Positions 1-6,978 of a stretch of 64,000 bases of DNA are shown piece after piece; within the stretch, counting starts at the first letter, position 1, and each line of letters begins with the position of its first letter. The DNA lies in contig LNFL01000130.1 of the NCBI GenBank assembly GCA_001464275.1, positions 1 to 64,000 of the forward strand, written 5' to 3'. Below the pieces are notes generated by a model that saw only the letters and a program-made list of their open reading frames with translations, was not told where the DNA came from and searched no databases. Made by a program: the position numbers and the translations under genes. The stretch is from Actinobacteria bacterium Ga0077560. Lineage in GTDB: Bacteria > Actinomycetota > Thermoleophilia > Miltoncostaeales > Miltoncostaeaceae.

Positions 1-2178
1 CAGGTCGTGGCCCAGGCGGATGAGCCCGCCCACCAGGGCCGCGTCCCGCTCGCCGTCCGCGATGCCGCGCACGAAGCTCCGGTCGATCTTGAGCTCGTCG
101 ACCGGCATCTCGCGCAGGGTCGCCAGCGGGGCGAAGCCCGTGCCGAAGTCGTCCAGGGACACCCGGACCCCGTCACCGCGCAGGGCGTCCAGGTGCGGCA
201 CCGCATCGCGCGCGGTCGCCAGGCCGTTCTCGGTCACCTCCAGCGTGAGGGCGGTCGCCGAGACGCCCCAGGCGGCGAGGGCGCGGTGCACCCGCTCGGG
301 CAGGTTGGGGTCCCGCAGGTCACGGGATGAGATGTTCACCGACACCCGCAGTCCCGTGCCGGCCGCGTCCCAGCGGGCGGCGTCCCTCAGCGCGACGGCC
401 AGGACGGCGTCGGTGAGCTCGCAGATGAGGTCGCTCTCCTCGGCGAGCGCCAGGAAGTCCCTGGGCATGAGCAGCCCCCGCACCGGATGGCGCCAGCGCA
501 CCAGGGCCTCGGCCCCCACCAGGCGGCCGTCGACGCCGCACTGGGGCTGGTAGTGCACCTCGAGCTCACCGGCGGAGATCGCCCGTCGCAGGTCCTGGCG
601 CAGCAGCAGCCGGTCGGGGCGCCGCACGTCGGAGGAGGAGGCGTACACGGCGACGCCGGTGGCGTTGCGCTTGGCGTGGTACATCGCCACGTCGGCGGCG
701 TGCACCAGGTCGTCGGCGTCGGCCCCGTGGTCGGGGAAGCTGGCGACGCCGATGCTGCCGCTCAGGGCGATCTCGGTGCCCTCGATGGGGACCGCCACCT
801 GCACGGCGTCCAGCAGCCGGAAGGCCGTCGTGAGCGCGGACTCGCCGGGGGCGTCGGGGAGGAGGACCGCGAACTCGTCGCCCGCCAGGCGGGAGACCAC
901 CGCCTCGTCGCCGGCCGCCTGTGAGAGGCGCCCGCCGAGCTCCCGCAGCGCCTCGTCGCCGGCCCGGTGCCCGAAGGTGTCGTTGAGGTCCTTGAAGCCG
1001 TCCAGGTCCAGGATCAGCAGCGCCGGGCCGCGCCCGGCGGCGGCCCGGGAGATCGCCTCCCGGAGCCGTTCGAACAGCAGCGTGCGGTTCGCCAGGCCGG
1101 TCAGCGGATCGTGCCGCGACTGATGGTGGTGCAGGCGGGCACTCTCGGCCAGCGCCGTCTCGGCGACGCGGCGCTCGGTGACGTCACGCAGCATCACCAC
1201 GCTCGGTGTGCGCGGGTCGGCCCGGTCCATCGGGGTGACCGACACCTCCACGGTGCTCGGGGCGCCGTCGAGCACCGCGCCGAACTCCCAGCGGCCACGG
1301 GCGACGGCCCCGGTGCTCCACCCGCTGATGAGCTCCGCGGCGTCGCGTCCCACCGACCGGTCGGGCTGGGCGCCCAGCACCGCCCCGGCGGCGGGGTTGA
1401 GGTCCAGCACCCGCCCGCGTCCGTCGACCACCACCACGCCGTCGCGCATGGCCTCCACCACCAGGTCGCGCGCCACCGGCAGCAGGCCGATCTGCGCGTC
1501 GATGAGGTCCAGATAGCGGATGCCCCAGGCGAAGCCCGCGACCGTGACGAGCAGGGCGAACGGCGTCGCGTCATACCCACCGAAGGTGACCACGCGGGTG
1601 ATGGACGCGGCGTTGGCGGCGAGCGGCAGGAGCACGACGGTGAGCATCAGCACGCCCTGGGCCCGGTACCGCCGTGGCGCACGCAGGGCGGCCCGCGTGA
1701 ACACCACCAGCGCCGCCAGGATGATCGCGTACGCCCAGATGGCGTGGACGACGTACCAGGGGCCGGGGACGTTGTCGACGGGGCCCTGCCCGTCGGGGAT
1801 CAGCAGCTCGTGGAACATGAGGCCGCCCCAGCCGGTCGCGGTGACCAGGAGGGTCACCGGAACCGGCGACGCCATCACCAGCCACTCGCGCCGCCCGGTG
1901 CGCTCGCGTCCCGCAGCCTCGGACGCCGTCCACCAGAACGCCAGCGTGAGCCCGCAGATGGCCGCGAAGGTCACCACGACGGTGGCGCGCTTCACCGGGT
2001 CGGACGAGGACAGCGTCTGGACGGCCACCGACGCGGCCCACACGGCGAGCGAGCCGCTGGCGGCCGCCAGCCCCGCGCCACCGGGCAGCGCGCGCCGGCG
2101 CACACCCAGGACCACCAGGCCGGTGGCGGCGAGCGCGGCACCCGCCAGAAGCGCCGCGGCGAACTCGTGGGTCGTCAT
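1..2178 (-). CDS. Membrane-bound PAS-GGDEF-EAL cyclic-di-GMP protein, C-terminus outside window
   Basis: Probable bifunctional diguanylate cyclase/phosphodiesterase that makes or degrades c-di-GMP at the membrane. The first ~215 residues are hydrophobic helices resembling the 7TM sensor region of some histidine kinases. A PAS-like segment follows (~225-330), then a GGDEF domain with the variant signature AGDEF near residue 432, then an EAL domain (EALVRW near 556; SVNIS, LEVTE, LDDFGTG and LKIDRSF all present). No RxxD inhibitory site precedes AGDEF. The reading frame runs off the left edge after 726 codons, so the final EAL motifs are not visible. The start is the ATG at 2178. Output direction (synthesis or breakdown) cannot be told from sequence. 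Confidence 0.9.
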   Translation of the reverse strand, partial: MTTHEFAAALLAGAALAATGLVVLGVRRRALPGGAGLAAASGSLAVWAASVAVQTLSSSDPVKRATVVVTFAAICGLTLAFWWTASEAAGRERTGRREWLVMASPVPVTLLVTATGWGGLMFHELLIPDGQGPVDNVPGPWYVVHAIWAYAIILAALVVFTRAALRAPRRYRAQGVLMLTVVLLPLAANAASITRVVTFGGYDATPFALLVTVAGFAWGIRYLDLIDAQIGLLPVARDLVVEAMRDGVVVVDGRGRVLDLNPAAGAVLGAQPDRSVGRDAAELISGWSTGAVARGRWEFGAVLDGAPSTVEVSVTPMDRADPRTPSVVMLRDVTERRVAETALAESARLHHHQSRHDPLTGLANRTLLFERLREAISRAAAGRGPALLILDLDGFKDLNDTFGHRAGDEALRELGGRLSQAAGDEAVVSRLAGDEFAVLLPDAPGESALTTAFRLLDAVQVAVPIEGTEIALSGSIGVASFPDHGADADDLVHAADVAMYHAKRNATGVAVYASSSDVRRPDRLLLRQDLRRAISAGELEVHYQPQCGVDGRLVGAEALVRWRHPVRGLLMPRDFLALAEESDLICELTDAVLAVALRDAARWDAAGTGLRVSVNISSRDLRDPNLPERVHRALAAWGVSATALTLEVTENGLATARDAVPHLDALRGDGVRVSLDDFGTGFAPLATLREMPVDELKIDRSFVRGIADGERDAALVGGLIRLGHDL

Positions 2179-2331
2179 GTCGGGGGCCTGTCCGGGGGCA
2201 CGGGGCTCCTGTTGCTTCCACGCCGTCCCGGATCCGGGGCACGGCGGGCCGCCGCGGACTCTTGCACCGGTCCGCGAAATTCCCAACAGACGTCCGTCCA
2301 GTTCGTCTGCCGGGGGATGGTCGGGAGGGTC

Positions 2332-2337
2332 TATGGT
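2332..2337 (+). promoter_or_regulatory. -10 hexamer TATGGT, leaderless start at 2344
   Basis: TATGGT lies 6 nt before a GTG, so transcription would begin at or next to the start codon. This spacing decides the start of the downstream gene. No clear -35 box. Confidence 0.5.
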
Positions 2338-2343
2338 CCGGGT

Positions 2344-2868
2344 GTGCGCCGCCGCGCCGACACCGCCCGGACTCCGGAAACCGCGCCGGCTCAGGCGCCG
2401 GCGCTCGACGGGGTCGCCCCGGAGCCCGCACCGCCGGCGCTCATCGAGGCCGTGGACGTGACCGTGGTCCAGGAGCTGCGGGCCCGTGGCTTCACCGGCG
2501 AGCTTCCAGAGCTCAGGCGCCTCGGACCGGACCGGGTGGACCTGATCAGCATCCGGCCGTCCGGCGAAGGCGTGCACATCCTGGCGGCATCGCACCGGCC
2601 CGGCCGGCATCTGCGCCCGGACGCGACGCTGTCGCTCCAGGTGGATGGCCGTGCGCCGGCACGGCACGCGCCGAGGTCCGGCACGCCTGAGGATCCGAAC
2701 GCGCGCCGGCGCTGGCAGGCGTTCTGGCCCGAGGATCACGCGCGCGGTCCCCGGCCGAATGAGGCCCTGCCGTTCCGGCACCCGTCGGTGGTGGCCCTGG
2801 AGGCCTGGACCCTGATCCAGGAGCGCGTGATGCCCTTCTGGGAGGGTGGACCGCACGAGGGCCGCTGA
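2344..2868 (+). CDS. Hypothetical protein, weak resemblance to DUF4304
   Basis: A 174-residue soluble protein of unknown function. After a Pro/Ala-rich N-terminal stretch of ~30 residues it has a pattern like DUF4304 proteins: a helix ending in LRARGFTGE, then an R-L/V-D-L-I-S-I strand, and near the C-terminus the segment PSVVALEAWTLIQE. The family link is tentative. I chose GTG 2344 because a -10-like TATGGT sits 6 nt upstream; an in-frame ATG at 2317 would lie upstream of that promoter. It is divergent from the GGDEF/EAL gene. Codon use is G+C-rich like the core genome, unlike the next region. Confidence 0.6.
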   Translation: MRRRADTARTPETAPAQAPALDGVAPEPAPPALIEAVDVTVVQELRARGFTGELPELRRLGPDRVDLISIRPSGEGVHILAASHRPGRHLRPDATLSLQVDGRAPARHAPRSGTPEDPNARRRWQAFWPEDHARGPRPNEALPFRHPSVVALEAWTLIQERVMPFWEGGPHEGR

Positions 2869-3215
2869 GGGGGCGCCCGTTCCAGCAATGCGACAGAACA
2901 TCACTTCTGGTGCGTCAAGAGGCGGCGCAGCGGCATCCCAATCCAACCTTCGTTCTGCCACGGCGTCGGCGCTCCCTGGTCCAACGGCGCCCAAGGGCAG
3001 CGGACGGGCAAACGACGACGGGCTCGCGATACCGATAACGGACGGGCCACGGCTGGCAGGTCCTGGTCAACCAGGGCGTCGATATTGATCTGCTGTCTGA
3101 GCTGGGTGCCAACCGACGACAGGTACGCCGCCTCAGAACAGGTCGTCGGTACAGTGGCGAACCTCGAGTCCTTGGCTATCGTCCGTCCGGGCACTACCAG
3201 CGAGACTGGGGCGGG
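2869..3215. other. Intergenic stretch of lower G+C, no convincing gene
   Basis: About 350 bases clearly richer in A+T than the flanks. Short ORFs exist on both strands, but none has a recognisable domain or ribosome-binding site. The frame of the next gene stays open upstream to about 3043 without any ATG, GTG or TTG; its last ~58 codons read like protein (for example QGVDIDLLSELGANRR), which may be chance or a decayed coding remnant. TACAGT near 3151 and TATCGT at 3177 are possible -10 boxes for the next gene. Confidence 0.4.
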
Positions 3216-4256
3216 ATGGGAACAACGGCGCGTCTTGCATGCTCGGCGGCACTCGGGGTGTGCGCCGCGACAGCCTTAGCGTTGGGGTCCGCGGAAGCGA
3301 TCACTTCACCTGAGTGCTACTTGATCGACGATAGTGACCAGTCTCAGGTGCTCTCGCCGCTACCGGCACCCCTTCGGTCTACGGGCCCCAGCATGATCCG
3401 TCTGCGGGTGCCGGATCCGTTGCTGGCGAAGCGCACCGGGCTCACCCTCAGGGTTCGGACCGCCGGTGGCGGTGACACGACCTTCAGCCTCGGGCAGTTC
3501 AGTCCCGTAAGCCGGGACGACAGCGGAGTCATCTACGAGCTGCCACTGCAGTACCCCGGTGACCTTACGACCTGGACGCTGACAGTCACAGAAACGCTTC
3601 AGGACCAGGAGACCGGCGGCGTATGCACGCTCAGCTCGGAGCGGAACTTCCTCGCCGGCGGCCCGTCGATCCAGTCGACTGCCCAGCCTGCGGTCGCGGT
3701 GGCCTCCACGATGCGCAACATGCTGTTTGAGCGCAACGGCAGGGTCTTCTCCGAACTGGTGTTCACCGATGTGGGCTTCAAGGCATTGGTTACCCATCGT
3801 GTGACGGTGACCTGCAGGATCGGTGACGACGGCGCCGGGAACCCGGTTGTGCCTGCGGCGGTGCTGCGGATCGTCCCGGCTGCGGTGTCCGGGGCCGGGG
3901 CGAGCGCCGCGCTGGTGTGCGGGTCACCGCCGGCGATGGCGCCGGGCACGACCTGGACAGAGCAGGTCGCCCGTCGGTACCAGGTGAAGGTGCGCGCCAC
4001 CCGGAACGGCCAGCGCCGCTGGCCGTGGCAGGTGCAGCTCGACGGCTTTTCCTCGGTATCCGGTCAGCTGATCATCCGCCATAGCGGATACGACCGCGGT
4101 TATGTGAAGCGCATCTACGAGACGAACTTCGATGCGTACTGGAACACCTGCATCAGCAAGGGGCGCAGGATCTACGCCTCCGGTGGGCGCCTGTACTGCA
4201 TCGGGGAGCGGCTCGGACCGAACTCCACCGCGACAGTGCGACTCACCGGGCCGTGA
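3216..4256 (+). CDS. Secreted six-cysteine protein of unknown family
   Basis: A 346-residue protein I do not recognise. It begins with a classic signal peptide: a short basic N-terminus, a hydrophobic Ala/Leu core and a probable cut after GSAEA near residue 28. The mature part has six cysteines (in PECYLI, GVCTLS, VTCRIG, LVCGSP, NTCISK, LYCIGE), enough for three disulfides, and is rich in beta-type segments. The C-terminal 55 residues are aromatic and basic (RGYVKRIYETNFDAYW). No membrane anchor or sorting signal follows. Base composition is clearly lower in G+C than neighbours, and the gene is isolated between non-coding stretches, suggesting acquisition by transfer. The start is supported by the signal peptide rather than by a strong ribosome-binding site. 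Confidence 0.75.
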   Translation: MGTTARLACSAALGVCAATALALGSAEAITSPECYLIDDSDQSQVLSPLPAPLRSTGPSMIRLRVPDPLLAKRTGLTLRVRTAGGGDTTFSLGQFSPVSRDDSGVIYELPLQYPGDLTTWTLTVTETLQDQETGGVCTLSSERNFLAGGPSIQSTAQPAVAVASTMRNMLFERNGRVFSELVFTDVGFKALVTHRVTVTCRIGDDGAGNPVVPAAVLRIVPAAVSGAGASAALVCGSPPAMAPGTTWTEQVARRYQVKVRATRNGQRRWPWQVQLDGFSSVSGQLIIRHSGYDRGYVKRIYETNFDAYWNTCISKGRRIYASGGRLYCIGERLGPNSTATVRLTGP

Positions 4257-4275
4257 TTGCGCCGGGGTGAGCGCC

Positions 4276-4299
4276 CAGACGGCGGCTAGCCACCGTCTG
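4276..4299. repeat. 24-bp near-perfect palindrome just after the secreted-protein gene
   Basis: Arms CAGACGG (4276-4282) and CCGTCTG (4293-4299) enclose C-GGCT/AGCC-A, so 11 of 12 base pairs match. It starts 20 nt after the stop codon of the gene ending at 4256. It could end transcription, although no T-run follows, or be a protein-binding site. Confidence 0.6.
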
Positions 4300-4410
4300 A
4301 GCAAGGAAGGCCTGGGCGCCTGGATGTCGACCCGAACAACGGGATCCCGGGCCAGCTCGGGTTGGGCGACTCCCCGCCAGCCACCCGGATCAATCGGGAG
4401 CAAGGAAGGC
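4299..4410 (+). repeat. 13-bp direct repeat, two copies 99 bp apart
   Basis: GAGCAAGGAAGGC occurs at 4299-4311 and again at 4398-4410. The first copy begins within the last base of the palindrome's right arm. The whole interval 4257-4606 contains no gene I can support. Confidence 0.5.
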
Positions 4411-4511
4411 ACCCTAGCGAGGGCCAGCGTCGCCGGACGCCTCAGACTGACTGACCGTGGACGAGGCCAAGCGGCCGTAGAACGCAGCGCCTCCGACTAG
4501 GTGAGAATCAA

Positions 4512-4530
4512 CGGCGCCGTCCGGGCGCCG
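4512..4530. repeat. Inverted repeat CGGCGCC / GGCGCCG
   Basis: Perfect 7-bp arms at 4512-4518 and 4524-4530 around a 5-nt loop, in the non-coding stretch upstream of the SRPBCC gene. No T-run follows, so its role as a terminator is uncertain. Confidence 0.4.
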
Positions 4531-4538
4531 GTGCGACT

Positions 4539-4567
4539 ACTGAAACCCATGCGGGTTGGGTATCAGT
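4539..4567. promoter_or_regulatory. Nested inverted repeat upstream of the SRPBCC gene
   Basis: Outer arms ACTGA (4539-4543) and TCAGT (4563-4567) surround an inner hairpin AACCC-ATGC-GGGTT (4544-4557). It lies 40 nt before the start codon at 4607 and includes GTATCAGT, a possible -10 region. It could be an operator or a leader hairpin. Confidence 0.35.
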
Positions 4568-4606
4568 GGGTGACCCCTACCGATGCCGCCGATCTGGAGC
4601 GCCCAT

Positions 4607-5038
4607 ATGCCCACCTATCGCACCACCGTCCCGTCGTCGCTTCCGCCCGAGCGGGCGTTCGACTACATGGCCCGCTTCGAGCACCTCACCGAATGGGACC
4701 CGTCGGCCACCGAGGCGCGGGCACTGGACGGGGATCCCGCGCCCGGGGCGCGATATGACGTGACGGTGAAGTTCGGCAAGGGCGAGCAGCGGCTCCAGTA
4801 CGTGGTCCGCGAGATCGATGCCCCCCGTCGCATCCAGCTGTTCGCCGACGCCGGGCGGTACACGTCGACCGACACGATCACGGTGGCGCCGGACGGGCCG
4901 GGCTCGGCGGTGACCTATGACGCGGTCATCGAGCTGAAGGGCCTCATGAAGCTCCTCTCCCCGGTCATCGCGAGCCGGTTCCGCGCCGCCGGTGACGCCG
5001 CGCGCGACGGGATGCACCGGGCGCTCAACCCCGTGTGA
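4607..5038 (+). CDS. SRPBCC (polyketide cyclase/START-like) family protein
   Basis: A 143-residue single-domain protein of the SRPBCC fold, a helix-grip barrel that binds hydrophobic ligands in the cytoplasm. The family pattern is clear: a first strand (YRTTVPSS), the helix PPERAFDYMARFEHLTEWDPS, then alternating strands and a long C-terminal helix. The substrate cannot be inferred. I chose ATG 4607 because GGAG at 4596-4599 sits 7 nt upstream; an earlier in-frame start at 4583 has no such site. Its TGA is followed by non-coding sequence before rsgA. Confidence 0.8.
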   Translation: MPTYRTTVPSSLPPERAFDYMARFEHLTEWDPSATEARALDGDPAPGARYDVTVKFGKGEQRLQYVVREIDAPRRIQLFADAGRYTSTDTITVAPDGPGSAVTYDAVIELKGLMKLLSPVIASRFRAAGDAARDGMHRALNPV

Positions 5039-5193
5039 GCCGGCGGCGCGACGGCCGCCGCGGGCGGGCCGGGGGGCGCCGTGAACGGTTCCCCCCGCGC
5101 TACGCTGGAGACGCATGGCGATCCCTTCGACGCCCACCTCCGCCGGCGGGTAGCCCCGGCCCGTGGCGGAGCGGCCACCGGCGTCCGGTCCGC

Positions 5194-6186
5194 ATGCGTG
5201 ACGACGAGGATGGTGACGGGTTGCAGGGCGAACGGACCACCGCTCCCGCCCGGGTGATCGCCGAGCGGCGGGGTCGTTGGCTGGTCGAGACCGAGGAGGG
5301 CGACCGCCTGCTGCTGCCCGCCCGCGGGCGGCTGCGGAGGGACGGCGTGTCGCCCGTCGTCGGTGACCGCGTCACGGTCGAGGGCGGCGCCACGATCGCC
5401 GCCGTGCTTCCGCGCGGGGGGACGATCGTGCGGCGGCATGCCGGCCGTGAGGCGGCCGGTCAGGTGCTCGCCGCAAACGTCGACGTGGCGGTGCTGGCCG
5501 ACGCCCTGCCCACCCCCAACCTGCGCCGTCTGGAGCGGTTCGCGGCGCTGGCGGCCGCCGGTGGCGTGCGGATCCTCGTGGTGCTGACCAAGGCCGACCG
5601 CGATCCCGACCACGCCGGAACGGCGGCCCGGGTGGCCCGGCGCCTGGGGACTCCCGACGTGGTCGCCGTGTCGTCGCTGGACGGGACCGGCATGGATGCG
5701 CTCGGCGCCGCGCTCCGGGCGGGCACCACGGCGGTGCTCCTGGGCCCGTCGGGCGCGGGCAAGTCCACGCTGGTCAACGCCCTGCTGGGTGATGACCGCC
5801 GGCGCACCGCCCCGGTTCGCGCCACCGACGACCGCGGACGGCACACCACGGTCGGGCGGGAGCTGATCGTGCTGCCCTCCGGGGCGTACATCATCGACAC
5901 GCCCGGCATCCGCGAGGTGGGCATGTGGGATGACGGGACGGGCGCCGCGTTCGCCGAGATCGCCGCGCTGGCCACCCGGTGCCGATTCTCGGATTGCACC
6001 CACGACACGGAGCCGGGCTGCGCGGTGCGGGACGCCGTGCCGCCCGAGCGACTCGACTCATGGCGGACCCTGCGCCGAGAGGAGGCGTGGATCGACGACC
6101 GCCGCGCGGCCTCCCGCGCTCGCGATCAATGGGGCAAGCGCATCGCGAAGGCACGGCGGGCGATCCACCGGGGTGAGCCGCGGTGA
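5194..6186 (+). CDS. rsgA: Ribosome small subunit-dependent GTPase RsgA
   Basis: Circularly permuted GTPase that checks late 30S subunit assembly near the decoding site. Order seen: OB-fold (~10-75), G4 motif (VLTKAD) ahead of G1 (GPSGAGKS), G2 region (RGRHTT), G3 (DTPG), then a C-terminal zinc module with the CRFSDCTHDTEPGC pattern. The 330-residue length is normal. An upstream GTG at 5035 would add about 50 Arg/Pro-rich residues with no family support, so ATG 5194 is preferred; TTG 5221 is also possible. The gene converges on the amidase gene across a short hairpin. Confidence 0.93.
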   Translation: MRDDEDGDGLQGERTTAPARVIAERRGRWLVETEEGDRLLLPARGRLRRDGVSPVVGDRVTVEGGATIAAVLPRGGTIVRRHAGREAAGQVLAANVDVAVLADALPTPNLRRLERFAALAAAGGVRILVVLTKADRDPDHAGTAARVARRLGTPDVVAVSSLDGTGMDALGAALRAGTTAVLLGPSGAGKSTLVNALLGDDRRRTAPVRATDDRGRHTTVGRELIVLPSGAYIIDTPGIREVGMWDDGTGAAFAEIAALATRCRFSDCTHDTEPGCAVRDAVPPERLDSWRTLRREEAWIDDRRAASRARDQWGKRIAKARRAIHRGEPR

Positions 6187-6200
6187 CCGGGTGCCGGTCA
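6184..6200. terminator. Hairpin containing the stop codons of both convergent genes
   Basis: TGACCGG (6184-6190) and CCGGTCA (6194-6200) form a 7-bp stem around GTG. The left arm begins with the rsgA TGA; the right arm ends with the complement of the amidase TGA. Confidence 0.5.
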
Positions 6201-6950
6201 GCGCAGGTCGCGGGCCGCCAGATCCTCGATGAGCGCGCCCGTGATGGCCGCGCCGATGAGCTCGGTGCGCCGCAGGAAGGCGTCGTCACGTCCCCCGGCA
6301 CCGCACTCGATGAGCACCCGCGCCTGGGCGTTCGTGCGGTAGTAGCCGTAGAACCGCATCATCCGCACGTTTCCATCCCGCGGGATGACGCCGTCGAACG
6401 GTGACCGGGCGCCGAACGCCGGGGTGTGGATGCGGCCGAACCGCCGGGCGAGCCTGAGCGCGAGGGCGCGTGACCGGCGCTCCACGGCCCGGGACACGGT
6501 GGTCGCCTCCCGGTGCTTGGCGGAGTCGCTGTAAGGCACCGGGCTCGCCGGGCCGCCGCCCTCGCCGTGGTACCAGTTCTCCCCGGCGCCGAAGATGGCG
6601 TGGCCGATCGCCGCCGATCCCTCGGGCGTGTCGTGGTGGATGCTCACGAAGGTCGCGCCCTCGGCGCCCCACGGGGTGACCAGGCCAGGGGTGCGGCGGG
6701 CGTCCACGCCCTTCGCGCGCAGGCGGCGCACCACGGAGGCGGCCACGCGCCGGTTGAAGGCCACCTCCGACCCGAACGGCCCGCTGCCGGCCCCGGTCTG
6801 GTCCCGGTACCCGGGCTCGCGCGGACCTTCGTGGCCGGCCTGCACCCACACCACGGGCGCCTGCGCGGCGGCGGGGGCGGCGGCGGCCAGCACGGCGGCG
6901 CACGCGAGCAGCAGGAGTCGGCGCGGCATGCGGCGCAGGGTACGGCGCAT
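6198..6950 (-). CDS. Secreted N-acetylmuramoyl-L-alanine amidase (Amidase_3-like)
   Basis: Predicted zinc hydrolase that cleaves the amide between N-acetylmuramic acid and the peptide stem in peptidoglycan, outside the cytoplasm. A signal peptide (Arg-rich start, Leu/Ala core, cut after APAAAQA) precedes the catalytic domain. Candidate zinc ligands are His in QAGHEG, Glu in GSEVAFN and His in SIHHD; a late Glu in VLIECGAGGR fits the catalytic acid. The start could be ATG 6950 or ATG 6929, both giving a signal peptide; neither has a strong ribosome-binding site. It is divergent from thrC. Confidence 0.82.
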   Translation of the reverse strand: MRRTLRRMPRRLLLLACAAVLAAAAPAAAQAPVVWVQAGHEGPREPGYRDQTGAGSGPFGSEVAFNRRVAASVVRRLRAKGVDARRTPGLVTPWGAEGATFVSIHHDTPEGSAAIGHAIFGAGENWYHGEGGGPASPVPYSDSAKHREATTVSRAVERRSRALALRLARRFGRIHTPAFGARSPFDGVIPRDGNVRMMRFYGYYRTNAQARVLIECGAGGRDDAFLRRTELIGAAITGALIEDLAARDLR

Positions 6951-6965
6951 CCCGCGCCGATCCAA

Positions 6966-6971
6966 TAGCCT
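6966..6971 (+). promoter_or_regulatory. -10 hexamer TAGCCT of thrC
   Basis: TAGCCT followed by 7 nt and then the thrC GTG at 6979, implying a leaderless mRNA. Confidence 0.6.
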
Positions 6972-6978
6972 CGGGGTC

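Noticed and set aside
2901-3194. 97-codon minus-strand ORF in the low-G+C stretch
   Set aside because: No ribosome-binding site, domain or protein-like pattern; probably chance.
5035-5193. N-terminal extension of RsgA from GTG 5035, overlapping the SRPBCC stop as GTGA
   Set aside because: Attractive as a coupled start, but the added ~53 residues are Arg/Pro-rich and RsgA families start near MRDDED (5194).
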